A stretch of 42,484 nt of DNA from an uncultured Clostridia bacterium (GTDB taxonomy: Bacteria > Bacillota > Clostridia > Christensenellales > UBA3700), in contig CALWKO010000012.1 of NCBI GenBank assembly GCA_944381275.1, forward strand, positions 1 to 42,484, written 5' to 3'. Below, piece after piece: positions 31,221 to 39,243 of the stretch; positions within the stretch are counted from its first letter, which is position 1, and every line of letters begins with the position of its first letter. The notes beneath the pieces were generated by a model, which ran no database searches, had not been told where the DNA came from, and saw nothing but the letters and a program-made list of their open reading frames with translations. The position numbers were made by a program, and so were the translations under genes.

Positions 31221-32948
31221 TTACAAGCTGCCTTCGATTTCCGCCGTCAGTTCGGTGATTACCGCCTTTAATTTTTCCGCAAGCGAGGGAATCTTTACCC
31301 GGAACGCTTCGCCGCCGCGGCGCAGTTTTACCTCCGCTTCCCCTTCTTGCAGCGTGCGGGGGGATATAACCACCCTTATAGGCATACCCATGAGGTCGGC
31401 GTCGGCGAATTTTATGCCTGCGGCGCAATCCCTGTCGTCGTAGAGCACGTCTATTCCCGCGCGCTGCAATTGCTCGTAAATCGCGTCGGCAGCCGCCCTA
31501 ACATCCTCTTTATCCGGTCTTAATGCGCAAAGGTGCACCTGCCAAGGGGCTATGGTTATGGGGAGGATAAGCCCGTTTTCGTCGCTGCTCTCTTCCGCAA
31601 CCGAGGCTATCGCCCTGCCCACGCCTATGCCGTAGCAGCCCATGATGGGATTGAAGGAAGTGCCGTCTTCCGCGTGCACGGTCATGTTCATGCCCTTGGT
31701 GTACTTGGTGCCCAGCTGGAAGATGTTGCCTATCTCTATGCCGTTTTCAAGCCTCAGCTTGCCGCCGCACACGGGGCAGGTATCGCCCGCGCGCACCTTG
31801 GCGACGTCGGTAAACGTCACGCCGGGAATGTCGCGCTCAACGTCAAAGCCCTTGTAGTGATACCCTTCCTTGTTCGCGCCCGTTATCATGCCCGTTGCGC
31901 CCTGCAAGGAGAGGTCGTATACCTTTATTATCTTATCCGAAAGTCCTATGGGTCCTATGTTTCCGCAGGCGATCTCTTCCGTTATGCCGCCGTCGTAGGG
32001 CACGACATCCATCTTTATCGCCTTCTTCAGCTTGGCTTCGTTCACTTCCAAATCGCCGCGCACGAACGCGATGACTATCTTGCTAGCGTCGCCGCGCACC
32101 GCGTATACGACCGCCTTCACCGAGCGGGCGGGGTCTGCTTTGAGCAGAGTGCACACCTCGTCTATCGTGGCGGCGGAGCCGGTATCCACGAGCTCGAGCT
32201 TTTCATCAACTTTGGGAAGAGGGTCGCGCCTGCATTCCGCCACTTCCATATTCGCGCGGTAGTCGCAGCCGCCGCAGAACACGAGGGTATCTTCGCCCGC
32301 GGGCGTTACCAGCATGAACTCGTGCGCCACGCTGCCGCCCATCATGCCCGTATCCGACTTGAAATCGGTGAAGTTTTTAAGACCTATGCGCTTGAATATC
32401 CTGTAATAGGCGTCGTACGCGCGCTTATAATATCTGTCCAAATCTTCCTGACTTGCGTGGAAGGAGTATGCGTCCTTCATGGTAAATTCGCGCACGCGGA
32501 TGAGTCCGCCGCGGCTGCGCGCTTCGTCGCGGAACTTGGTTTGAATCTGATAGATCATGCAGGGCAGCTGGTTATAGGACGACACGATGTGGCGCGCCAT
32601 ATGCACGGCGGCTTCTTCGTGCGTCATGCCGAGCAGCATGTCGTGACCCGTGCGGTCCTTAAAGCGCACCATCTCCTGCCCGATGGAAGTATATCTGCCC
32701 GATTCCTCCCACATTTCGCGGGGCATTACCACGGGGAAGAGCACTTCCTGCCCGTCGATGGCGTTCATCTCCTCACGGATGATGTTTTGAATTTTTAAGC
32801 TCATGCGCTGGGCGGGAGGGGTAAGCGAATATATGCCCGCCGCCACCTGCTTGATGTAGCCGGCGCGGGAAAGCAAGATGTGACTTTTGATGCGCGCATC
32901 CTGGGGCGCTTCCTTTACTCTTTCGCACACGAGTTTGGAAAGTAACAT
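31221..32948 (-). CDS. proS: Prolyl-tRNA synthetase (bacterial type)
   Basis: 575 residues, full length. It charges tRNA-Pro. Seen: class II motif 1 region (LKIQNIIREEMNAIDGQEVLFPVVMP), motif 2 (IQTKFRDEARSRGGLIRVREFTMKDAYSFH), the YbaK-like editing insertion (about residues 230-400, with ITGANKEGYHYKGFDVERD), CPVCGGKL, motif 3 (NPIMGCYGIGVGRAIASVAEE) and the anticodon domain (VHLCALRPDKEDVRAAADAIYEQL). ATG at 32948 chosen because TGAGG precedes it at correct spacing; the upstream ATG at 32960 has none. Promoter 32981-33009. Confidence 0.96.
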   Translation of the reverse strand: MLLSKLVCERVKEAPQDARIKSHILLSRAGYIKQVAAGIYSLTPPAQRMSLKIQNIIREEMNAIDGQEVLFPVVMPREMWEESGRYTSIGQEMVRFKDRTGHDMLLGMTHEEAAVHMARHIVSSYNQLPCMIYQIQTKFRDEARSRGGLIRVREFTMKDAYSFHASQEDLDRYYKRAYDAYYRIFKRIGLKNFTDFKSDTGMMGGSVAHEFMLVTPAGEDTLVFCGGCDYRANMEVAECRRDPLPKVDEKLELVDTGSAATIDEVCTLLKADPARSVKAVVYAVRGDASKIVIAFVRGDLEVNEAKLKKAIKMDVVPYDGGITEEIACGNIGPIGLSDKIIKVYDLSLQGATGMITGANKEGYHYKGFDVERDIPGVTFTDVAKVRAGDTCPVCGGKLRLENGIEIGNIFQLGTKYTKGMNMTVHAEDGTSFNPIMGCYGIGVGRAIASVAEESSDENGLILPITIAPWQVHLCALRPDKEDVRAAADAIYEQLQRAGIDVLYDDRDCAAGIKFADADLMGMPIRVVISPRTLQEGEAEVKLRRGGEAFRVKIPSLAEKLKAVITELTAEIEGSL

Positions 32949-32980
32949 AAAATACCTCATTCAAGTTTTTTCAATCATAT

Positions 32981-33009
32981 ATTGTAACACACAATCGCCG
33001 CCTATGCAA
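32981..33009 (-). promoter_or_regulatory. Promoter of proS
   Basis: TTGCAT (33004-33009), 17-nt spacer, TACAAT (32981-32986) on the minus strand. The leader is only about 25 nt, so no T-box riboswitch is present. Confidence 0.72.
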
Positions 33010-33039
33010 CCGATTGCCCCAAATAATTGGAACGATATT

Positions 33040-33172
33040 GCTCGCTCATGTGCGAATATGTGCATATTTGCAGATATTTCTGCGTTTTCTTTTGCACATA
33101 TGCGCAATTTTACATACCCGCATTTGCGCATATGCCCGCATGTGCATATATGCATATTTCCCGCCGAGAAAA
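33040..33172. repeat. CATATGC-type low-complexity DNA
   Basis: About 130 bp dense in near-palindromes of the GCATAT / GCGCATATGC kind (ATGTGCATATTTGC, GCACATATGCGC, TTGCGCATATGC, ATGTGCATATATGC), spaced roughly 10-14 bp. It is open in some frames but those peptides are only products of the repeat. Lies between the proS promoter and the transketolase start. Confidence 0.6.
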
Positions 33173-33276
33173 TTTCTTTGCCTCTAAGGCGGATTTTTAT
33201 TGCAAAAGCGGGTGGATTTATAGTAATATATTTATGCAAGAGCGGGCGGGAAGTCCGCTTTATCACGGGGAGCCGT

Positions 33277-34101
33277 ATGGACAAGGATAAACTGTTATTT
33301 TTACAAAACAAAGCTATCGAGATCAGGAAGATCACCATCGAGATGATAGGCAGGCTGGGCAGCGGACACGTGGGAGGTTCGCTCTCGATAATAGATCTGC
33401 TTACGGACATTTACTATAACGCCGGCAAAGTTGACCCCAAAAATCCCTCCGACCCGGACAGGGACAGAGTGGTTATAAGCAAGGGTCACGCGGGCCCCGG
33501 CCTCTACGCCGTGCTGGCGAGCAAGGGATATTTCCCCATGGACGAGATAAAAACGCTCAACAAGGGCGGCACTCACCTGCCCTCCCACTGCGACATGAAT
33601 AAGACGGTGGGCGTAGATATGACCGCGGGCAGCCTGGGTCAAGGGCTTTCCTGCGCGATAGGCATGGCTCTTGCGGGTAAGATAGATAAAAAAGATTACC
33701 GCGTGTATTGCGTGATAGGCGACGGCGAAAGTCAGGAAGGTCAAATTTGGGAAGCGCTGATGTATGCGGGCAACATGAAGCTGAACAACTTGACCATATT
33801 CATAGATTACAACCGCATGCAGATAGACGGCTACACGGACGAGATAAATTCGCTCGACCCGCTGGACGACAAGTTCCGCGCCTTTAATTTGAACACGCTT
33901 AGGGTAAACGGGCACGATATAGCCGCCATAGACGACGCGATCAACGCCGCCAAGGCGTGCAAGGACAAGTGCACCGCCGTCATCATGGACACGATAAAGG
34001 GCTACGGCGTGCCGTGGGCGGAAGAGCGCAAGGTGGGTTCGCACAGCTTTGCGATAACCGAACAGCAATGGCGCGAATTTTGCGGCAAGGAGGCGGACTG
34101 A
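33277..34101 (+). CDS. Transketolase, N-terminal subunit
   Basis: 274 residues from ATG at 33277 (GGGGAG upstream). Transketolase moves two-carbon units between pentose and hexose phosphates using thiamine diphosphate; this half binds the diphosphate. Seen: GSGHVGGSLSIIDLLTDIYY, VISKGHAGPGLYAVLA, MTAGSLGQGLSCAIGMAL, and the ThDP motif VIGDGESQEGQIWEALMYAG...IDYN. ATG of the C-terminal subunit overlaps the TGA by 1 bp. Possible promoter TTGCAA-18-TAATAT near 33200-33230. Confidence 0.95.
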   Translation: MDKDKLLFLQNKAIEIRKITIEMIGRLGSGHVGGSLSIIDLLTDIYYNAGKVDPKNPSDPDRDRVVISKGHAGPGLYAVLASKGYFPMDEIKTLNKGGTHLPSHCDMNKTVGVDMTAGSLGQGLSCAIGMALAGKIDKKDYRVYCVIGDGESQEGQIWEALMYAGNMKLNNLTIFIDYNRMQIDGYTDEINSLDPLDDKFRAFNLNTLRVNGHDIAAIDDAINAAKACKDKCTAVIMDTIKGYGVPWAEERKVGSHSFAITEQQWREFCGKEAD

Positions 34102-35042
34102 TGCAGGACGTTAAGGAAATGAGGCAGGTATATTGCGATTGCCTGCTGGATATGGCAAAGGAAAACAAGAACATCGTGGTGATAGAAGCCGACCTGATGA
34201 ACTGCATCAAGACGGAACGCTTTAAGGCGCAATACCCGGAGAGATTTTTCAATGTGGGCATAGCGGAAGCGAACATGGTGGGCGTGGCAGCGGGACTTTC
34301 CACCTGCGGCAAAGTGCCCTTCATCTCCTCCTTCGGTCCCTTCGCCACAAGAAGGTGTTACGATCAGATATTCATATCCGTAGCATACAGCAAGCAGAAC
34401 GTGAAGATAGTGGGCACCGACCCCGGCATAAGCGCGGAAGTGAACGGCGGCACGCACATGCCCTTTGAGGACATGGGCATAATGCGCCTTATCCCCGAAT
34501 GCGTATGCGTGGAGCCCACCGACGCCGCCATGCTCAAATCCCTCATGCCGCAGATAGCCGCATACAAGGGTTTGGTCTATATAAGGCTTTTCAGAAAGAA
34601 GACGGAGAAAGTCTTTGAAGACGGCGAAAACTTCGACCTGTTCAAAGCCCGCTCGATAAAGGAAGGAAAGGACGTCACCATTATAGCAAGCGGCATAATG
34701 GTCTCCCGCGCGATAGAGGCGGCAGAGATATTGAAGGGCGAAGGCATAGACGCGGGCGTACTCAACACCTACACCTGGAAGCCCATGGACAAAGAGGCTG
34801 TAACCGCGGCGGCAAAGCGCAGCGGCGCGATAGTGGTGGCGGAAAACCACAACATATGCGGCGGACTCACCTCCGCGATAACGGAAGTCGTGTGCGCAAA
34901 CTGCCCCGTCCCCGTGCTCTCCGTGGGCGTAAACGACAAGTTCGGCGAAGTGGGCAAGATGCCCTATCTTTCAAACGTATACAACATGAACGTTTCCGAC
35001 ATAGCGGAACGCTGCAAGCAAGTGATAAGCTTGAAAAAATAA
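34101..35042 (+). CDS. Transketolase, C-terminal subunit
   Basis: 313 residues. Carries the pyrimidine-binding and C-terminal domains: RFFNVGIAEANMVGVAAGLS includes the Glu that activates the ThDP aminopyrimidine; FISSFGPFATRRCYDQI follows; GTDPGISAEVNGGTHMPFEDMGIMR is typical; the last 110 residues (VTIIASGIMVSRAIEAAEIL... VVAENHNICGGLTSAI) form the C-terminal domain. AAGGAGG precedes ATG. Works as a complex with the N-terminal half and would handle pentose phosphates made by the 7-23 kb operon. Confidence 0.95.
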   Translation: MQDVKEMRQVYCDCLLDMAKENKNIVVIEADLMNCIKTERFKAQYPERFFNVGIAEANMVGVAAGLSTCGKVPFISSFGPFATRRCYDQIFISVAYSKQNVKIVGTDPGISAEVNGGTHMPFEDMGIMRLIPECVCVEPTDAAMLKSLMPQIAAYKGLVYIRLFRKKTEKVFEDGENFDLFKARSIKEGKDVTIIASGIMVSRAIEAAEILKGEGIDAGVLNTYTWKPMDKEAVTAAAKRSGAIVVAENHNICGGLTSAITEVVCANCPVPVLSVGVNDKFGEVGKMPYLSNVYNMNVSDIAERCKQVISLKK

Positions 35043-35061
35043 CTTTGGCGGGGGAATAGAG

Positions 35062-35712
35062 ATGGCTGTAAACAAAAAGCGTATTCTTCAAGGCGTACTG
35101 CTCACGGTGGGAATAATCTTCAATATCTGGGGAATCCTCACCTTAATTCAAACGGCGGGGCACGACGCGGGCATTTCCGTGGGGCTCACCTATATGGACG
35201 GCATACCGCACATCATCCACAAATACGTGATAGTGGTGATAATGATGATGATAGGCATCCTCTCGCTCAGCAATTGGGCGGCTCAGCTGGAGGGCAAGAA
35301 GAAGAACGTGCTCTCCATCGTCTTCTGCGCGTACAGCACCATCCTCACCATACCCCTCTTCCTCACCTTTGTGCTCTGCTTCTTTGTGGCGAGCGGGGTG
35401 TTCTCCTGGGATATGGTGGACATGATCTGCTTCGACTTGATAGACATCTTCGGCACCCCGGGCGCATATTACACCATCTTTGCGCTGGGCACCCTGATGG
35501 GAGCCGTCTTCCTCGCCGTGCCGATAATAAGCACCTATTGCACGGTGAAGAACATCGACCTGCTCGGCATTATCCTCACCAAGCTGAAGATAAAAAAGCC
35601 CGCCGGCGGCGAACAGCCGAAAGACGACCCCTCCGCGCAACCCAAAGCTTCTGCGGAAGATGAAACCTCATCTGCCAAGCAGCCCGAGGATAAAAAAGAC
35701 GGCGATAAATAA
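35062..35712 (+). CDS. Four-helix membrane protein of unknown function
   Basis: 216 residues. Hydrophobic segments at about 10-30, 55-72, 85-112 and 138-165, then a hydrophilic tail rich in Lys, Asp, Pro and Ser (KKPAGGEQPKDDPSAQPKASAEDETSS). The cytoplasmic or external placement of the tail is not determined. GGGGG before ATG; 20 bp after the transketolase, so probably the same operon, ended by the terminator at 35733. I do not recognise the family. Confidence 0.75.
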   Translation: MAVNKKRILQGVLLTVGIIFNIWGILTLIQTAGHDAGISVGLTYMDGIPHIIHKYVIVVIMMMIGILSLSNWAAQLEGKKKNVLSIVFCAYSTILTIPLFLTFVLCFFVASGVFSWDMVDMICFDLIDIFGTPGAYYTIFALGTLMGAVFLAVPIISTYCTVKNIDLLGIILTKLKIKKPAGGEQPKDDPSAQPKASAEDETSSAKQPEDKKDGDK

Positions 35713-35732
35713 TATATACGATAATAAAGTAG

Positions 35733-35759
35733 GGGCGGCACGCAAATGCCGCCCTTTTT
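35733..35759 (+). terminator. Terminator of the transketolase operon
   Basis: GGGCGGCA-CGCAAA-TGCCGCCC followed by TTTTT. Confidence 0.92.
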
Positions 35760-35776
35760 GCTTAAAAAACTTTGCC

Positions 35777-36130
35777 GTACCCGCACCTAACCTCAGTAGA
35801 ACACATTTTGCATATATTATTGATTTAATCGAATACATGTTAATTTATGTGTGCTATTACGCCACCGCAAAATGCTCGCTTTTAGCGAGGTGAATTTCGT
35901 TCAGTTTTGTGCGAGATGGCGCGGGAGCGCGGGGCGCTCCACCCCTTATGCGCGTTGAAGTAACATATGAATATTTCATACTTTGCTTCTTCGCAAAGGC
36001 ACGTTATTTCATTATAGCTTTTGCGAAGAGGGTGGCTTCAACTTAACGCACTATCACTTCAAGGCAAAAAGGGATGCAACGTCACGTTGCCGCCCGCTTA
36101 AAGTGTTCTACTGGGGCCCAGTGCGGGTAC
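35777..36130. ncRNA. Candidate structured element, copy B (354 bp)
   Basis: Second copy of the 2857-3161 element. Arms GTACCCGCAC...CTCAG and CTGGG...GTGCGGGTAC pair with each other but differ from copy A. Inner TAGAACAC/GTGTTCTA at 35797-35804 and 36103-36110. Shared blocks include AAAATGCTCGCTTTTAGCGAG, GGGAGCGCGGGGCGCTCC, and the 3' half from ACTTAACGCACTATCACTTC to GCAACGTCACGTTGCC. It has a 30-bp or so insertion after the GCGAG hairpin relative to copy A. It lies between the transketolase operon terminator and the 3' end of the ATPase/TOPRIM pair. Confidence 0.55.
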
Positions 36131-36139
36131 CCATTGAAA

Positions 36140-36185
36140 TTTGGGGAACTTTCACAAGCGTTTTGACATAAAAAAGTTCCCCAAA
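36140..36185. repeat. 13-bp perfect inverted repeat
   Basis: TTTGGGGAACTTT (36140-36152) and AAAGTTCCCCAAA (36173-36185), 20-bp loop. No T-run follows on either strand in the position a terminator needs. From 36186 to 36313 nothing else is recognised. Confidence 0.6.
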
Positions 36186-36313
36186 AAAAACAAAAATGAC
36201 TGCACCTTTTTCGAAGGCGGAATTTTTCCTCCCCTGCCCCGCTTTTTTTCAATATTTTTCCACCCCTGTACGCTGTTTTTGCAAAGGGGATTTTTTCGCC
36301 CCTGCCGTGGGTT

Positions 36314-37048
36314 TTACTCTTCTTTTTCTCCGCCCTGCAACAGCGCGGGGTTATAATCGTATATGTAAAATATGCAGGTGCACAGAACGTAAAAGCAGCG
36401 CTCGGCTTTAAGTTTATCAAGCTGGGCGCGCAATATTTCCGCGCCTTGAGGGTAACGCGATAAAGCGGTGATATTTTTCGCCTTTTGTATATTGGCGTTT
36501 ATCACCTCGTTATATTCCTTCTTCTTCGTTGCGAATTTACGATAATCGCTGTTTTTACTCTCCTTGCTCACCCTAGCCTTATACTTATGTTCGATAAGCT
36601 CGTCCAAAGTAACTTCCCTCTCGGCAAAACCTTCATCGGGAATGGAAGACATATGATAAAAGGCTTCTACGCTCGGGTAATTAATATATAACTTACCCAT
36701 ATCGGAAGATTCCGTTAAATACTCAGCCATCTTCATTATCTTGCTTTCGGAATAACCGGGAGCTTGAGGATCGAAGTCGAATATGAGAATGACATCGGAG
36801 TAATTTTCATCGAACAATCTCTTCTTTTCTTCGTCACGTTCCCTTTCTTTAAGCACTTGCAGTAAGTCCATATCCTGCAAATCGCCGCCTTCGGACATGC
36901 TGTTGTAAAGCCCGTATATATCCGTTTTATACGAAACTATCTCATGCCTTTCCCTTATCCCGTATACTTTAAGCAGGCGCTGCATGAGCATGGGTTCCGC
37001 TCTTTCCCCTTCCACAACGACAAGTATCTTTGCCATATTGTCACGCAT
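36314..37048 (-). CDS. TOPRIM-like partner protein of the ATPase (candidate defence effector)
   Basis: 244 residues from ATG at 37048 (GGGGA upstream; overlaps the ATPase stop by 8 bp). N terminus KILVVVEGERAEPMLMQRLLKVYGI has the conserved Glu of a TOPRIM-type fold, and SDVILIFDFDPQAPGY supplies the DxD acids, as in RloB/OLD-type nuclease domains. The remainder is helical (KYINYP-like YINYPSVEAFYHM, then KKKEYNEVINANIQKAKNI). Alternative: a non-nuclease sensor of the AbiL or DUF4435 kind. Tight coupling to an SMC-like ATPase resembles PARIS, AbiL and RloA/RloB pairs; which, if any, cannot be decided by eye. Confidence 0.65.
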   Translation of the reverse strand: MRDNMAKILVVVEGERAEPMLMQRLLKVYGIRERHEIVSYKTDIYGLYNSMSEGGDLQDMDLLQVLKERERDEEKKRLFDENYSDVILIFDFDPQAPGYSESKIMKMAEYLTESSDMGKLYINYPSVEAFYHMSSIPDEGFAEREVTLDELIEHKYKARVSKESKNSDYRKFATKKKEYNEVINANIQKAKNITALSRYPQGAEILRAQLDKLKAERCFYVLCTCIFYIYDYNPALLQGGEKEE

Positions 37049-38144
37049 TGAATTCCCCGCCCTTATAGAGCTTTTCCAAATTATGCCCTTCCCTAAGTTC
37101 CCTGTCGGTGGCGTCACGCAGGCAGGTTATTCTGCCGTCCGTCATGATAAAGCAGCAGTCGGGACGGGTGAGCTTGTTCGTCATAAGGTCGGTATTGTGC
37201 GTGGTGAGCACCGTTTGAAAGCCCATCTCTTTATTAAGCAGCATAACAAGATTTTCCGACGCTTCGTAATGAAGGAAAGCGTCGAATTCGTCGATAAACA
37301 AAAACTTTATCTTGTCAAATGCCGTTATCTTCCAGAAGAAAAAGAGGTAGAGCGCCATTGTACCCGTTGAGGCGACCGATTCAAAAGTCGCTTCTCTTCC
37401 GTCATTAAACACCGCCATCAATTTATGCACGCCGTTGAATTCCACTATTTTCAAGCGATAATCCACCCCGTTTTCGTGCAAGAACCGCTCAAACTCTTTT
37501 ATTTTGCCGCTTGCATACAGCCCTTCTTGCAAGGACGTCGTCCCGTTAGTAAAACCGGCATAGTTGTTACCTTCAGACAAACTGCGGTACCACAGCATAT
37601 TATTGCAAAACTCCGCCATTCGGGATATTTGCGGAACTTGCAGCGATACGTTCCTATACATATATTTGACGATAGACATCTTGTTATCGAATAAGTCTAA
37701 GCGCAAATTCGGTTCTATGTCCTTATCTATATATCTCATCCCCGTAAAAAAGCTGTAGTCCACAATGGTCTTGCCGTTCACGGTTACCTTTTCGCTCACG
37801 AGCGATTCCAACGCGCTTTTTTCGTACTCGTATTCCACTTCGTCGTTTTCGAATTTGAACACATATTTGAAGAAGACATTCGAATCCGCGGAAGTATTCA
37901 AATTTTTATAGTTTTGCTTATATATGGGATCTATCCCTCTCCTATCGGTAAGGTGAGAAACAATATCGAAAACGGCGATTCCGAGAGAACTCTTGCCCGT
38001 ACCATTCTTGCCGTATACTATAGCCTTATTTACAATGCCGTTCTGCTGCAGCATCTCGTTGAACTTATAATCTTTTGCGGTAAAATCAAATACCAGCCTT
38101 TTTTCAAAGCCCTTGAAATTTTCCACTTCAAATCTCTTTAACAT
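37041..38144 (-). CDS. AAA/ABC-type ATPase of a two-gene candidate defence module
   Basis: 367 residues, AAA_15/AAA_21-like. N terminus MLKRFEVENFKGFEKRLVFDF is the usual SMC-like start; Walker A IVYGKNGTGKSSLG at about residues 43-55; Walker B KFLFIDEFDAFLHYEAS near 285 and the H-loop TVLTTHNTDLM near 315. Between them lies an insert with no recognised domain rather than a long coiled coil. This family powers anti-phage systems such as Septu, PARIS, AbiL and Rlo. AGGAG precedes ATG with 8-nt spacing. Stop overlaps the partner's start. Confidence 0.85.
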   Translation of the reverse strand: MLKRFEVENFKGFEKRLVFDFTAKDYKFNEMLQQNGIVNKAIVYGKNGTGKSSLGIAVFDIVSHLTDRRGIDPIYKQNYKNLNTSADSNVFFKYVFKFENDEVEYEYEKSALESLVSEKVTVNGKTIVDYSFFTGMRYIDKDIEPNLRLDLFDNKMSIVKYMYRNVSLQVPQISRMAEFCNNMLWYRSLSEGNNYAGFTNGTTSLQEGLYASGKIKEFERFLHENGVDYRLKIVEFNGVHKLMAVFNDGREATFESVASTGTMALYLFFFWKITAFDKIKFLFIDEFDAFLHYEASENLVMLLNKEMGFQTVLTTHNTDLMTNKLTRPDCCFIMTDGRITCLRDATDRELREGHNLEKLYKGGEFNA

Positions 38145-38175
38145 TGTGCCGTCTCCTAATCTCCGTTATATATAT

Positions 38176-38248
38176 AGTATACCATATATTCATCGGCAAA
38201 TGTCAATAGTTGCTGTAAAATTTTTACGGATAAGTAAAATATTTACGG
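38176..38248 (-). promoter_or_regulatory. Promoter of the ATPase/TOPRIM operon with two upstream palindromic sites
   Basis: TTGACA (38201-38206), 19-nt spacer, TATACT (38176-38181) on the minus strand. Upstream are two copies of a near-palindrome, GTAAAATTTTTACGG (38215-38229) and GTAAAATATTTACGG (38234-38248), 19 bp apart. They look like a tandem operator. Confidence 0.6.
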
Positions 38249-38287
38249 GATATTATTGTCATTAAAACTTAAAGGAATGTTTTTCGG

Positions 38288-39049
38288 CTATTTATCTGTA
38301 TTTTGTGAAGTATTCAGCTCTTGTATTTCCTGCGCTTGAGGAGGAAGCGAGTCGGGCTCAGGCGGAGTGAGGGTGGATAGATCCACATAGTAATTATTTT
38401 GCCTGTCCACGTATACGGTGATTGTGCTGAAAAGCTGCACTATTTGGTGGGCGGAGAAAGGTCTGCTCACGAATGTCGCCATCAAGTTGCCGTCCTTGGG
38501 CGTGCATTCGAGCAGGTTGTTTACAAATCTGCCGTTCACCGTATAACTCGTATCCGGCATTACGGAAGTTACAATGCATTCTATGGGGGTGCCCGCAGCC
38601 TTTGCCGCCCTTTCTCCCCTATACTTCTTGTTTTCCTTGGCTATGCTCAAAGCGCCGATGAGGGTGAACGCCGCGCCGAAAAATACGAGCGCGCAGGGAA
38701 TTATTATCTGCACCACCTTGGGCACGCCCATGGATTCAGGGTCGTCCGCGTCCACGTATACGGTGACCACGTCCCCTTCTTCCATGCCCGAATCCCAATA
38801 GTTGAGCTTGATATGTTCATACTCCTTGCCGTTTAGGGTGAAGTCCGCATATACGTCGTAACTCCTGTCCCCGTCGCTGTCGTAATGCCCGAAAATTTCC
38901 GTTATCGTGGCTTGCACGGGCACGCGCGAGTTGTTATCCGCGGCAAAAAATATGCCCAGGGCAATAGCTCCGGCAAGGAGCAGCACTCCCACAACGGTGA
39001 AAACTATCATGGCGGTTCTTCCGCCCTTGCTTGCCTTGATTTGAGCCAT
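38288..39049 (-). CDS. DUF3592-like two-helix membrane protein
   Basis: 253 residues. Membrane helices at about 12-35 and 115-140. Between them PVQATITEIFGHYDSDGDRSYDVYADFTLNGKEYEHIKLNYWDSGMEEGDVVTVYVDADDPES matches the DUF3592 pattern of an extracytoplasmic beta domain ending in 'V.Vyydp.nP'. A second similar domain follows the second helix (PIECIVTSVMPDTSYTVNGRF). AGGAG precedes ATG. Function unknown. Confidence 0.7.
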   Translation of the reverse strand: MAQIKASKGGRTAMIVFTVVGVLLLAGAIALGIFFAADNNSRVPVQATITEIFGHYDSDGDRSYDVYADFTLNGKEYEHIKLNYWDSGMEEGDVVTVYVDADDPESMGVPKVVQIIIPCALVFFGAAFTLIGALSIAKENKKYRGERAAKAAGTPIECIVTSVMPDTSYTVNGRFVNNLLECTPKDGNLMATFVSRPFSAHQIVQLFSTITVYVDRQNNYYVDLSTLTPPEPDSLPPQAQEIQELNTSQNTDK

Positions 39050-39243
39050 ATTTTCTCCTATATTTTTCTATGCGCAGACAACCGCTCGGATGCCGCCGCT
39101 CTGCCCCCAACTCTTTTTTGTCCGAGGTGGCGCGGGCGGAGCGCGCAGTTAATACTCTTGCGGTATTGACAATGCGTACTTATTCGAAAGAGTGCGTAAA
39201 GGCGCCGCCGCGCGCGTCACGAACGCGCCGCCGAGGGACAGTC

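Noticed and set aside
31533..32798. 421-residue plus-strand ORF
   Set aside because: Antisense to proS, whose motifs are unambiguous.
32981..33276. T-box riboswitch upstream of proS
   Set aside because: The promoter leaves only about 25 nt of leader and no T-box sequence or anticodon stem is visible.
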